Positions 6,290 through 15,025 of a DNA stretch of 38,638 nt are shown here, piece after piece. How positions within the stretch are numbered: position 1 is the first letter of the stretch; every line of letters begins with the position of its first letter. Origin of the DNA: Bacteroidales bacterium (GTDB lineage: Bacteria > Bacteroidota > Bacteroidia > Bacteroidales > VadinHA17); contig JAFGXX010000133.1 in the NCBI GenBank assembly GCA_016936435.1, positions 1 to 38,638 of the forward strand, written 5' to 3'. The notes beneath the pieces are model-generated. The model saw only the letters and a list, made by a program, of their open reading frames with translations, did no database searches and had not been told where the DNA came from. Position numbers and translations under genes: made by a program.

Positions 6290-9118
6290 CTATTTCACAA
6301 CCTTCATCGGAGTAATGGTAACAGGCCCGATCAGCCCCGACTCCAGGGGCTGCCATGCCGAAGCGTCGAAGATCCCGTTCTTTGTGTTCTGCCTGAGCCG
6401 TGCAGCCATGTTTATATTATAGAACTTCTTCCACTCAATGTTGTTGCGGTCCATATATGATATCCTGTTGGCCATCAGGTTTGAAACCTTTATCACGAGG
6501 GTGTTCTTCTTCTTCAGCTGTTTCTTTGTCAGGGTTATTTTATACTCAGGTCCGATGAGGATCCCGACCTCGCTGCCGTTCAGGATCACCCTGGCACTCT
6601 CGCATACTTTTCCCAGATTCAGCGACCAGGCATCGGCTTTTCCTGAGGGTCTCATGAAGCTTATCGAATATTCGGCCGTCCCTGAAAAGTCCTTTACTGC
6701 ATCGCCGCCGAAGTCAGTCCAGGATTTCAGTCCGGAAATTTCCACCGACGGTGGCATGGCCGGACCACCTTCAACGAATTCTACTTTCCATTTTCCAGGT
6801 ATTTCCTGGGCTGTTGACGTTGCATCGTAGAAAGGATACCCGGCGGCCTTTTTTGTTTCATCATAAGTTCTCACGATAAATGATTCACCGGGGAAGATAC
6901 GGAGGTATATCTCGTATTTCCCATCCCCGCCTTTCCTTCCCTTTGCCAGTCCGCTGACTTCTGTCGATGGATTGAAAAGAGCTGCTGAAGCTGCGTCCGC
7001 TTCAAGAGGGAGCCAGCCGTCGAAGGCCTTTTCTCCTTTGTTGAGGATGAAATAGGTACTGCCGTCATCGTTAGCCCGGCGCACAAAACTGATTCCGTTA
7101 TCAGTCATTCTTTCGCGTCTGATCCCTGCAAAGGGGAGGAGCTGATCGAGGTTACTGCTTTTGCATATCATCCCCTTGCCGTAGGTGGCCTTCTCAACTT
7201 CAGGATTATTGGTGGTACCGAAAGAAACACCTGCCTTGAAACGCTCAAAAGCAGCATTTTTGGCATCGAGAGAAGCCAGACCTGCAACATTTTCGGGCCA
7301 TTCTCCGTATAATAATATAGTAGCCCCTTCGTTAGCCATCTTCAGTATCTGGGCGAATGTCTCAAGGGGTATGTATTTCGACCCCGGAAGTATCAGGGTC
7401 CTGTATGCGTTTCCCTCTGTCATTATCAGTCCGTCCCCGGTAACAGAATTTTTAATCTGCAGATCGGAGATGAAATCGTATGCATAACCTTTCTCTATCA
7501 TTTCTTCGGCAGCCGTCATGAAAGGAGTGCCCTTAAATGCCGGGCTTATTCCGTCGAAATGCTGAAGCAGGCTTCTGCCATAATCGGCATACCTGTCGAA
7601 GACCGGGAAATATAGAAGTATATTGTTATCGGGCATTCCCTGCTGGAGGAAGGACTGAACCCTTGCAACATACCTGTTCAGCGCTTCCGAATCATTCCAA
7701 AGACTGTTTGATGGATTAAGTTCCACGGCTGCATAGAAATGAAATCCGGGCCAGGGGGCATCTTTTGGTGAAAAACAGGTACCATGGTAAAAGACATGAT
7801 TTATGCCTCCCAGGAAGAAGAGGTCGACAGCCTCGCGTATGTCAAAGAGGTCGGAAAGGAAATGTTCATCGAGCCATGTGGCTGCCTCGCATGCTATATA
7901 GGGTTTGCCGGTTACGTTTGCTGCAGAGGAGGCGAACTTGAACCTGGTGATCTCCCTGCCTTCGGTTTCGGGGATGTCGGAAGCGGCATACAGATCGAGG
8001 ATATTTGCAGGCGAACCATGAGCCTGGTTTCTTATTGTCTTTCCCTGCCTGTTTGCCCAGGTTCTCCACCCGGTAGTGAATTTATCCAGTATAAGATCTG
8101 ATATGGTCTGCCTGTAATCGGAAAGAACCCTGGCATTCAGCTCGGGCGTATCTTTCTGAAAGAGAGCCGGAAGATAGGCTGCAAGGTCGTAAGCTCTCCG
8201 GTTATAGAATTCGTAGAAGAGGTCACCGGTCCAGTTCGATTCCCCCGAGGCATCGTCAACTTCGTAGGAATCGTTGAAGTAGCCGCGCAGGCTTTCTATG
8301 TTGTAATCTTTAAAAACAGTATCGAAATGAGCAAGGAAATTACTGATCGCTTTTCCCGAGAAATGATCGATTACATCTCCTTCACCTCCCGGGCCTGCTC
8401 TCTCTGCAAGTTTTCCGTGCCATCCCTGGAAAAGTGCATATAATGTCCAGTTACCCTCCGGAGCTGTCCATTCAAGTACACGGTCGGATGTCACATTATC
8501 TGTCAGGTCGATAATTTCACCTGCGTCGGAATATGCTACAAGGATATACAGTGGCAGAGGTTTTTCAAATCTTATCTGGTCGAGGGCATAGAGCTGAAGG
8601 TCCTTGTTTTTGCCAATGGGATCGATCAGTTTGCTGATATCGGGTCTTACCCCTACAGGTCTGAGCAGAGGCTGCTGTACGAATTCTACTTTCTCAGTTA
8701 GTTTTTCACCTCCTTTGAGAGTGTAGGTTTTATAATTGATGTTCTTGCATGCATCGTCAGGACTTACCCAGGGGCCACCGAAAGGCCATCCTGAGGCATT
8801 GGCAAGGTCGATGCCCATGTCGCGCCTTTCAGCCTCGCCGAGGGTGTAGGTGAACATCTTCATCCATTCCGGTGAAAGGTAGTTAATGAACCTGTCTTCA
8901 TACCCCTTAACACCATAGATGCAGGTTATCTCCATCCCTCCCAGACCAGCTTTCAGGTTCTTCTCCATGTTGTAGCTTATATCCTGTTCGGTGACGATGC
9001 TGCCGGGCCACCACCAGCGGGTCCAGGGCTTGTTCATACGGGTGATCTCCGGCCAGCTGATATCCTGGGCTGCCAATAGCTGCGAGGAAAGGATAAATAA
9101 TACAATCAAACGTTTCAT
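6290..9118 (-). CDS. GH106-type alpha-L-rhamnosidase
   Basis: A 942-residue exported glycoside hydrolase. A signal peptide (MKRLIVLFILSSQLLAAQ) is followed by the family hallmark PWTRWWWPGS (31-40) and the GGMEI segment near 60, then a large catalytic region and a C-terminal jelly-roll-like domain containing LNLGKVCESARVILNG, as seen in GH106 proteins that release alpha-L-rhamnose from rhamnogalacturonan. Length fits the family. The ATG at 9118 is chosen because the 38 residues before it in frame (to 9232) have no signal-peptide character and fall in the repeat-bearing spacer. It is the last gene of the minus-strand pectin block, after GH105, CE12 and GH2 genes. The exact linkage cut is inferred from the family and neighbours. 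Confidence 0.88.
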   Translation of the reverse strand: MKRLIVLFILSSQLLAAQDISWPEITRMNKPWTRWWWPGSIVTEQDISYNMEKNLKAGLGGMEITCIYGVKGYEDRFINYLSPEWMKMFTYTLGEAERRDMGIDLANASGWPFGGPWVSPDDACKNINYKTYTLKGGEKLTEKVEFVQQPLLRPVGVRPDISKLIDPIGKNKDLQLYALDQIRFEKPLPLYILVAYSDAGEIIDLTDNVTSDRVLEWTAPEGNWTLYALFQGWHGKLAERAGPGGEGDVIDHFSGKAISNFLAHFDTVFKDYNIESLRGYFNDSYEVDDASGESNWTGDLFYEFYNRRAYDLAAYLPALFQKDTPELNARVLSDYRQTISDLILDKFTTGWRTWANRQGKTIRNQAHGSPANILDLYAASDIPETEGREITRFKFASSAANVTGKPYIACEAATWLDEHFLSDLFDIREAVDLFFLGGINHVFYHGTCFSPKDAPWPGFHFYAAVELNPSNSLWNDSEALNRYVARVQSFLQQGMPDNNILLYFPVFDRYADYGRSLLQHFDGISPAFKGTPFMTAAEEMIEKGYAYDFISDLQIKNSVTGDGLIMTEGNAYRTLILPGSKYIPLETFAQILKMANEGATILLYGEWPENVAGLASLDAKNAAFERFKAGVSFGTTNNPEVEKATYGKGMICKSSNLDQLLPFAGIRRERMTDNGISFVRRANDDGSTYFILNKGEKAFDGWLPLEADAASAALFNPSTEVSGLAKGRKGGDGKYEIYLRIFPGESFIVRTYDETKKAAGYPFYDATSTAQEIPGKWKVEFVEGGPAMPPSVEISGLKSWTDFGGDAVKDFSGTAEYSISFMRPSGKADAWSLNLGKVCESARVILNGSEVGILIGPEYKITLTKKQLKKKNTLVIKVSNLMANRISYMDRNNIEWKKFYNINMAARLRQNTKNGIFDASAWQPLESGLIGPVTITPMKVVK

Positions 9119-9131
9119 CTTAATTAGTTTT

Positions 9132-9213
9132 CCTCTGTGGAGCTCTGTGACCCGACATAATCGGGGCTCCGGATCTGCTCTGTGAAAGTTCCTGTTCATT
9201 ACAGTTACACAGA
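9132..9213. repeat. Intergenic composite repeat, copy A (ctctgtg units plus hairpin)
   Basis: The GH106/GH2 spacer holds two ctctgtg units, a cccga-cataa-tcggg hairpin, another ctctgtgaa, and a ttacacagagga end. The same order of elements occurs at 12077-12163 in the next upstream spacer. A repeated 3' flank (ccacagagatggg) continues to about 9250. It is non-coding. Confidence 0.75.
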
Positions 9214-9255
9214 GGAGATCGGGAGTTGTCACAGTGAGCCACAGAGATGGGTTAG

Positions 9256-12063
9256 TTAATCATATATTCCAAAATAAAACCACAATTTATGTTTTTTCAC
9301 TCCGCTCATGGAAGTCTTTCTTCCGGCCGGTCCATATACCGATGCATCCGTTGTCAGTCCCATCGCAAGCTTCGAACCCAGAGCCGGTATGCAGTCGAGG
9401 AATGATATGTCGCCAGCAGGCAGCTCGGGGTATGATTTCGGACCTGTTATCCCGTAGAAATCATAGAGCCTGAGGTACAGGTCGCGGTCTTCGGTAGCCA
9501 TCAGCATCTTACCCTGGGCGGTGCTGAGCTCTATCCAGGTAAAATTGGAGAAATAACCTTTGAATTCGGGATAATAAAACGGATAGGCGCCTGTTTGCGA
9601 ATTGTTATATACTTTCTCCCAGACGTTGTAGCTTACTCCCTGCAGCCTGTTCTTCCATACCCTCGAGGGGCCGTCGCCGAGCCATTTTGCACGTGCGACA
9701 TAATTTTCGGGATATGAGAAACTTATTCCTGCAAACTGATAATCACCCGTAAGCTCGTACTCATATTCAAGGCTCACCCATCCTGATGGATGCATTTCCC
9801 ACCTGGCTGTTTTCATGTTGCCGTCATATTTAAACTCAGCCACGGCTGCTCCATCTTCTTTATTAGATTTCACCCCGGTGACTTTCTGTTTCCCGTCGGT
9901 GAGGACAGGGCCGTTGCCGAAGAACATCATCGACCTGTTATTGTAGGTAACTCTGATGATCTTTCCCGTTTTCCGGCTCAGGGTAAGCGATGTTCCATTG
10001 GCCCTGAGTGTTATGGTAGTATCGGCTTCACTGACTTCGGCAGCTGTGTTGCCTGTCAGTGACGCGAAACCTTTTATGATCTTATCATTTCCCTTTATCT
10101 GCCATGTTTTCGAAATGATCTCCTTGCCATAGGGATCATATGCTGAAAGCATGAGCGCATCGAAATTTTTCCAGTCAGTGGGAAGACTGATACGGATCTC
10201 ACCTTTCGCCCCGGGTTTGATATCGGGCGATGCAAGCTTTATGTCGATTACTTTGTTGAAACCGGGCTGCCGGTCTGATGGTTTGTTGAAATTAAGAAGC
10301 TTATACTTAAAACTGCAGTCTTTGAGGTTGGTGAAATGGAATCTGTTTTCGAGAGGTATTGAACCGTTAAAATTGTCAGTCATTGCTCCGGGATTGATAT
10401 ATACAGGTGAGAATATCTCACGTGCGGCGAAAAAACTTCCCTCTTTCTGCCTGAAGGGTCCCAGGATGCCGTCGGGAGCATTCACCCCGTCGGTATCGAT
10501 AAGTCCGTTCATATCTGTACGTGCAAGTCCCTCGTCGACCATTGCCCAGAGAAAGCCTCCACCCGAACGTTCTGCCGACCACATAAGTTCCCAGATATCA
10601 TAAAGTCCAGCTCCTCCTCCTCCGTCATCCTGACAATGAAGGAACTCGGTGGTCATGTATATCAGTGTGTCTTTCAGCAGGTTCTGAATGCTTGCATAAT
10701 TTTCGTAATGGTTGCAGTCGATGCCGTTGAAATGATTGCCGGGTCGGTGATGGGGATGAATAACGTCTCTTTTCGAAGGGTCATAGATGAGGAATTCGCT
10801 GTCGAGTTCCTTGTTTGTGCCACCTTCGTTTCCGTTGGCCCAGAATATCACTGAAGGATGGTTCACGTCGCGTATCACCGTCTCTTTTACTAATTTTTTT
10901 CCGGCGGGAGTGCTGTACCACCGCTGCCATCCGGCAATCTCGTCGAGAACGTATATGCCAAGGGAGTCGCAGATATCAAGGAATTCCACGTCGGGAGGGT
11001 AATGGGAGCATCTTACTGCGTTCATGTTCATCTCTTTTATCAGGAGTGCATCCTGAAGGCATATCGCATAATTGAGAGTGCGTCCGCTTTCGGGCCAGAA
11101 GCTGTGCCTGTTGACGCCTTTCATTTTGATCTTCGTGCCGTTGAGGTAGATCCCGTCGCCATGCCTTACCTCTATCGTTCTGAATCCGAATTTCTGCGTT
11201 GCCTCATAATATGTTTTCCATAGTGTCTTTAATGAATAAGAGACCTTATAGAGATGCGGGGTCTCGCTGCTCCAGAGGGCAGGGTTTTCAATTTTACATT
11301 TCACTGTAACAATAGAATCGGAAGTGTTAACCGGAATTGTTGCCGAAGTGACGATACTGCCGCTTCCGTCAGTTATTTCTGCCACTAAGGTTCTTTTTCC
11401 CTGGATGTTTTTCGGAAATACATCCATGCTGAATGATCCGTCGGCCCTGGCATCGATTGCCACTCTTTCAATATGTTCTGCCGGGAAGGCTTCGAGGTAA
11501 ACAGGTCTGATGATACCTCCGAAGTTCCAGTAGTCGCCATAGCGCTCAGCCCGGTTTACAGACTCTTCGGAAGACAGCTTGCTAACATTTACTTCGAGAA
11601 GGTTGGTACCGTCGAATTTCAGTTTATCCGTAATATTATACCTGAACCTGTAGAACCCTCCCTGGTGTATCTCACCGGCACTTTTGCCGTTGATTTTAAC
11701 CTCGGTGTCAGTCATTGAGCCTTCGAATACTATATCGATGCTTTTTCCTTCCCACGATGCGGGCAGACTGAAGTTATACCTGTACATACCTTTTTCGTCG
11801 GCATACTTATATTTGGGTCCGAAAGAATAGCTGTTACGGCCATATTCGTAGTTACCGAAGCCCTGCTGTTCCCAGCATGAAGGAACTTCTATAGTGGTCC
11901 ATACACTACTGTTCCTTCCTGCGCTGCAGAAAAATTCCCATGTTTTTGTGTCGCGGAATCCTTTTCCCGACAGGTAGAGAACCTCTTTGGTGATTTGCGG
12001 CGCCGCATGAATTATCTGAAAAGCAAATAAAAACAATACGAGATTAAGGACTTTTTTCTTCAT
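9256..12063 (-). CDS. GH2-family glycoside hydrolase (beta-galactosidase-like), copy 1
   Basis: A 935-residue exported enzyme: signal peptide (MKKKVLNLVLFLFAFQIIHA), N-terminal sugar-binding jelly roll (about 25-200, ending VNRAERYGDYWNFGGIIRPVYLE), immunoglobulin-like domain (200-300), and a TIM barrel opening at GIYLNGTKIKMKGVNRH. The acid/base is Glu413 (WANGNEGG) and the probable nucleophile is Glu473 (MTTEFLH). The C-terminal beta domains look complete. The real start is the ATG at 12063; an in-frame start at 12141 adds a non-signal, spacer-encoded extension. GH2 members act on beta-galactosides, glucuronides or mannosides; the pectin neighbours favour beta-galactosidase or beta-glucuronidase activity on RG-I side chains, but the specificity is not settled. 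The plus-strand GH2 at 16398 is a close paralogue. Confidence 0.88.
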   Translation of the reverse strand: MKKKVLNLVLFLFAFQIIHAAPQITKEVLYLSGKGFRDTKTWEFFCSAGRNSSVWTTIEVPSCWEQQGFGNYEYGRNSYSFGPKYKYADEKGMYRYNFSLPASWEGKSIDIVFEGSMTDTEVKINGKSAGEIHQGGFYRFRYNITDKLKFDGTNLLEVNVSKLSSEESVNRAERYGDYWNFGGIIRPVYLEAFPAEHIERVAIDARADGSFSMDVFPKNIQGKRTLVAEITDGSGSIVTSATIPVNTSDSIVTVKCKIENPALWSSETPHLYKVSYSLKTLWKTYYEATQKFGFRTIEVRHGDGIYLNGTKIKMKGVNRHSFWPESGRTLNYAICLQDALLIKEMNMNAVRCSHYPPDVEFLDICDSLGIYVLDEIAGWQRWYSTPAGKKLVKETVIRDVNHPSVIFWANGNEGGTNKELDSEFLIYDPSKRDVIHPHHRPGNHFNGIDCNHYENYASIQNLLKDTLIYMTTEFLHCQDDGGGGAGLYDIWELMWSAERSGGGFLWAMVDEGLARTDMNGLIDTDGVNAPDGILGPFRQKEGSFFAAREIFSPVYINPGAMTDNFNGSIPLENRFHFTNLKDCSFKYKLLNFNKPSDRQPGFNKVIDIKLASPDIKPGAKGEIRISLPTDWKNFDALMLSAYDPYGKEIISKTWQIKGNDKIIKGFASLTGNTAAEVSEADTTITLRANGTSLTLSRKTGKIIRVTYNNRSMMFFGNGPVLTDGKQKVTGVKSNKEDGAAVAEFKYDGNMKTARWEMHPSGWVSLEYEYELTGDYQFAGISFSYPENYVARAKWLGDGPSRVWKNRLQGVSYNVWEKVYNNSQTGAYPFYYPEFKGYFSNFTWIELSTAQGKMLMATEDRDLYLRLYDFYGITGPKSYPELPAGDISFLDCIPALGSKLAMGLTTDASVYGPAGRKTSMSGVKKHKLWFYFGIYD

Positions 12064-12076
12064 AATATTTTGTTTT

Positions 12077-12163
12077 TCTCTGTGGTTCTCTGTGTCCCGA
12101 TACCCATCGGGACTCTGTGAACCTCTGTGTAACTTTTTCATTCAGGAACTTACACGGAGGATA
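12077..12163. repeat. Intergenic composite repeat, copy B (ctctgtg units plus hairpin)
   Basis: The spacer between the GH2 and CE12 genes carries ctctgtgg, ctctgtg, a perfect 8-bp stem gtcccgat/atcgggac (12094-12113, loop accc), ctctgtgaa, ctctgtgtaac and a ttacacggagga end. It is the same module order as 9132-9213. The hairpin could act as an intra-operon attenuator or RNA-stability element, but similar elements are generally dispersed repeats. Confidence 0.75.
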
Positions 12164-12207
12164 ACATGATCCCCTGTATTGCCGGAGCACGGAGTGCCAC
12201 AAAGGTT

Positions 12208-13524
12208 TCAATTTGTAACTGTCACCGGTGACCGCGGACTCAGGGGCAGACTGAAATCCCCGAAACTGTCGGGCAGGGCCGGATCATAGGCAGGGAGGCC
12301 ATTGATCAGATGCTTCCTGAGTTCCAGTTTGTTTTCCTTTATCCCCTCAATTATACACTTTGTCAGCTCGTAGGCGCCAAATGAGTTGAAGTGTGTGTTG
12401 TCGTTAAGTGCCTGTTCCTGACCGGGAAATGTATTTGCGGGATAGATGACGAAAAGTTTTTTTGATCCTTCCGGTCCCATAGCTTCGTACAGTGTTTTTG
12501 TCATTGCGTTCAGGTCAATAAACGGAACATTCATCTCCTGAGCTATTTTCCGCGCTGCTTCAGGGTAATCGCCCAGCGAGTTTGTTATGGTTCCGTCTTC
12601 AGCGAATGATCTTCTGTTTGCCGGTGACACTATTACCGGTATGCCGCCTTTGCTCCTGAATTCGTTTACGAACAAACGCATTCTCCCGGAATAGGATTTG
12701 AAAGCTCCGTCATCAGGTCCTTTTTCCTTCTGGTCGTTATGGCCGAATTCTATGAACAGGTAATCACCGGGTTTCATCATGCTCATCACTTTATCCAGCC
12801 TTTTGGAGGAGAGAAAACTGCCAAGCGACAGTCCCGATTCGGCATGATTGGATACCACGGCGGTTTTTTTCAGAAAGGCCGGGAGCATCTGTCCCCACGA
12901 TGCCCACGGGTCATCATCCTGGTCGACGACGGTTGAGTTACCGGCAAGGAAAACCGTTACCGGATCATAAACCCTGGTTATTTCCAGGGCGCAGATACAA
13001 GGTCTTCGTCCGTTGAATTCGAAGGTGAGTTTGTTATCCCAGTTGAGCTTTTTCATTTCCCTGGGTTTTCTGCCAACCGTTTGTCCTGTTTCACCTATCT
13101 CAGGCACCCTGATATTTACTGTGGCTTCAAGTTTCCGGAATTTGCCGGGAGCCGTGACGACTTTGTCGAACAACAATCTTCTTGACTCGGCTCTCACTGT
13201 AGTTTCAGCCTCGTCTTTCATGTCGCCTGCAATTATCTTAACAGCATAATTTCCTTCAGGAAGCTTCACGGAAAAATAAAAGGGTTTATCGCCGGTGATG
13301 AATCCGCTTGTAAGAGGCTTTTTAGTGCCACGGTCGATCGCAAAAGGAATGGTTCCGAAATCAAATCCGTAACCTGTTTCATCGGAATAATTCAGCGACG
13401 GTTTAACCTGAACGTAACCTGTCACTTCACGGGCAGGCCCGAAAGAAAATTTCCAGCTTGTTATCTGCTGGGCAGAGATATTCTGGGCGAAGAGCAGAAG
13501 TATAATTATTGTTTCCTTTATCAT
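12208..13524 (-). CDS. Rhamnogalacturonan acetylesterase-like SGNH hydrolase (CE12 type)
   Basis: A 438-residue exported esterase predicted to remove O-acetyl groups from the rhamnogalacturonan backbone. The signal peptide is residues 1-18 (to NISAQQ). A beta-sandwich, carbohydrate-binding-like domain fills about 20-185. The SGNH hydrolase follows: block I FLAGNSTV with nucleophile Ser197, block II HAESGLS (Gly231), block III EFGHND (Asn263), and block V DNTHF with Asp375/His378. All four catalytic blocks are intact. The ATG at 13524 is used; an in-frame GTG 21 bp upstream would add only seven residues before the signal peptide. It sits between the GH105 and GH2 genes, as expected for acetylated pectin breakdown. 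Confidence 0.87.
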   Translation of the reverse strand: MIKETIIILLLFAQNISAQQITSWKFSFGPAREVTGYVQVKPSLNYSDETGYGFDFGTIPFAIDRGTKKPLTSGFITGDKPFYFSVKLPEGNYAVKIIAGDMKDEAETTVRAESRRLLFDKVVTAPGKFRKLEATVNIRVPEIGETGQTVGRKPREMKKLNWDNKLTFEFNGRRPCICALEITRVYDPVTVFLAGNSTVVDQDDDPWASWGQMLPAFLKKTAVVSNHAESGLSLGSFLSSKRLDKVMSMMKPGDYLFIEFGHNDQKEKGPDDGAFKSYSGRMRLFVNEFRSKGGIPVIVSPANRRSFAEDGTITNSLGDYPEAARKIAQEMNVPFIDLNAMTKTLYEAMGPEGSKKLFVIYPANTFPGQEQALNDNTHFNSFGAYELTKCIIEGIKENKLELRKHLINGLPAYDPALPDSFGDFSLPLSPRSPVTVTN

Positions 13525-13544
13525 TTTTTCTATCTTTTTTGACA

Positions 13545-13617
13545 CCCCCTTGCAAGGGGGTAAAAACCCGTTACAAACCCGAAATAAGTGATTGGTTTTA
13601 TGGCCCCCTTTAGGGGG
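13545..13617. repeat. Paired GC hairpins in the GH105/CE12 spacer
   Basis: Two palindromes, cccccttgcaaggggg (13545-13560) and ccccct-tt-aggggg (13604-13617), flank a 43-bp AT-richer core. No T-tract follows on the transcribed (minus) strand, so it is more likely a dispersed hairpin repeat than a terminator. It separates GH105 from CE12 and may affect mRNA decay. Confidence 0.7.
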
Positions 13618-13624
13618 TGGGGGG

Positions 13625-15010
13625 TTATCTGTTTGAACGCCAATCAGTCCCCGGCTTATAAAACATAACTGCCGAGTCGTTAATAACTACCTGCCAGTTA
13701 TCCAGGAGCTTCATCATTTCAGCGCCCGCCATTATTACTGGTCCGTAGCCGTGAGCTGCTGCAACATTTACCGGGCGGTGATAGTAGAAGGCCGGGTCGA
13801 AGGCCATTCCCGTTCCCACGCAGGTGCCTTCAACTTCACCCTTCTGATTTACCTTTGTGCTGACAGCATTCCACCCGAGGACTGCTGCAGGTCCGTAAGC
13901 CTGTGCATCGAGCCATCCGTTGTTTATACCGTGAGCTATACAATATGTGAATATGGCTGTAACTGAGGTTTCGAGGTATGAGTCGTTCCTGTCGAGAAGC
14001 TGATGCCAGAAGCCAGTCCCGTCCTGATATGATACCAGTCCTTTCACGTGGGCGCGGTATTGCTCAAGGATGGCATTTTTTGAAGGATGGGTGGCAGGGA
14101 GAACGTCGAGCATCTCACACATGGTAAGTATCGCCCAGCCGTTACAGCGACCCCAGTAGAATTCCGGGTGCGGGTTCATATCCTGTATCCATCCGTGCAT
14201 GTAAAGTCCCTTCTCCTTATTGAACATCCTGCCGGAAAACTGCAGAACCTGTTTGCAGGCATCATCGAAATATTTTACTTCGCCGCTTAGTTTTCCCATC
14301 TGGGCCAGGGCCGGCACACTCATGTAGAGGTCGTCGAGCCACAGAGCGTTGGGCAGCGGCCTGTTGCGTGACAGGGTTCCGTCGGAAAGTCTCTGTTGCT
14401 TAGTCGAGATATAGTTTATATAGTTATCGATCAGGGGACGAAGATCCGGGTTCCTGCTGACGTTGTATGTTTTTATCATAGCCGCACACATCGACCCGGC
14501 ATCGTCGAGAGCGCGAGGATCGAGAACCGACCTTACCGGGTTCCCTCCACGGCCTTGCTGCTGAGTGCCTTGCTGCGAGCTGAAAGACTTTGCAACAGAT
14601 CCTATAAGCCCTATCCTTTTTGTCGTGTATTCGGTAAATTTCTTATCGCCGGTAACTTCTCCTGCCAGAAGCATGGCTCCGTAGGCTACACCCCATTCAT
14701 AGCTCACCAGCCTGAATACTCCGGGGGCAAAAACAGCATTCGGATTGAGTTTTGTCAGATCAGTGATTTCAGCTTTTGTCTGACGGTCGATCATTTTCGG
14801 TGGTGTCGATTCATCGAGGAAGTTGAAAATACGTGTCAGCACGGCGGAAATATCCTCGTTCTTCATCGGACCGTAAGGAGTTTTATAATCCGGCTGCATG
14901 GCATGCAAAGCCGTATTCTGGTCTGTAACTCTTTGTTGCTGAGGCTGCTGGGCAGAAGTAATTCCTGTGATAAGGAAGATCAGTGAAATTAATAAGGTTT
15001 TGTTTTTCAT
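13625..15010 (-). CDS. GH105-type unsaturated rhamnogalacturonyl hydrolase
   Basis: A 461-residue exported enzyme related to YteR/YesR-type hydrolases, which remove the unsaturated galacturonyl residue left at the non-reducing end by rhamnogalacturonan lyases. Signal peptide 1-20 ends in TSAQQ. The (alpha/alpha)6 barrel carries the expected Asp pairs ALDDAGSM (167-174) and WLDDLYMS (224-231), and the substrate-cleft segment YWGRCNGW (285-292). Two Gln-rich patches (21-26 and 144-152 with GRGG) are unusual insertions, the second between barrel helices. Length is a little longer than usual because of these. It lies 15 bp downstream of the CBM9/PKD gene and is clearly co-transcribed with it. Confidence 0.88.
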   Translation of the reverse strand: MKNKTLLISLIFLITGITSAQQPQQQRVTDQNTALHAMQPDYKTPYGPMKNEDISAVLTRIFNFLDESTPPKMIDRQTKAEITDLTKLNPNAVFAPGVFRLVSYEWGVAYGAMLLAGEVTGDKKFTEYTTKRIGLIGSVAKSFSSQQGTQQQGRGGNPVRSVLDPRALDDAGSMCAAMIKTYNVSRNPDLRPLIDNYINYISTKQQRLSDGTLSRNRPLPNALWLDDLYMSVPALAQMGKLSGEVKYFDDACKQVLQFSGRMFNKEKGLYMHGWIQDMNPHPEFYWGRCNGWAILTMCEMLDVLPATHPSKNAILEQYRAHVKGLVSYQDGTGFWHQLLDRNDSYLETSVTAIFTYCIAHGINNGWLDAQAYGPAAVLGWNAVSTKVNQKGEVEGTCVGTGMAFDPAFYYHRPVNVAAAHGYGPVIMAGAEMMKLLDNWQVVINDSAVMFYKPGTDWRSNR

Positions 15011-15025
15011 ATTGTTATTCGTTAT

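Noticed and set aside
14396-14986. 196-codon plus-strand open frame
   Set aside because: Antisense to the well-supported GH105 gene; no recognisable motif.
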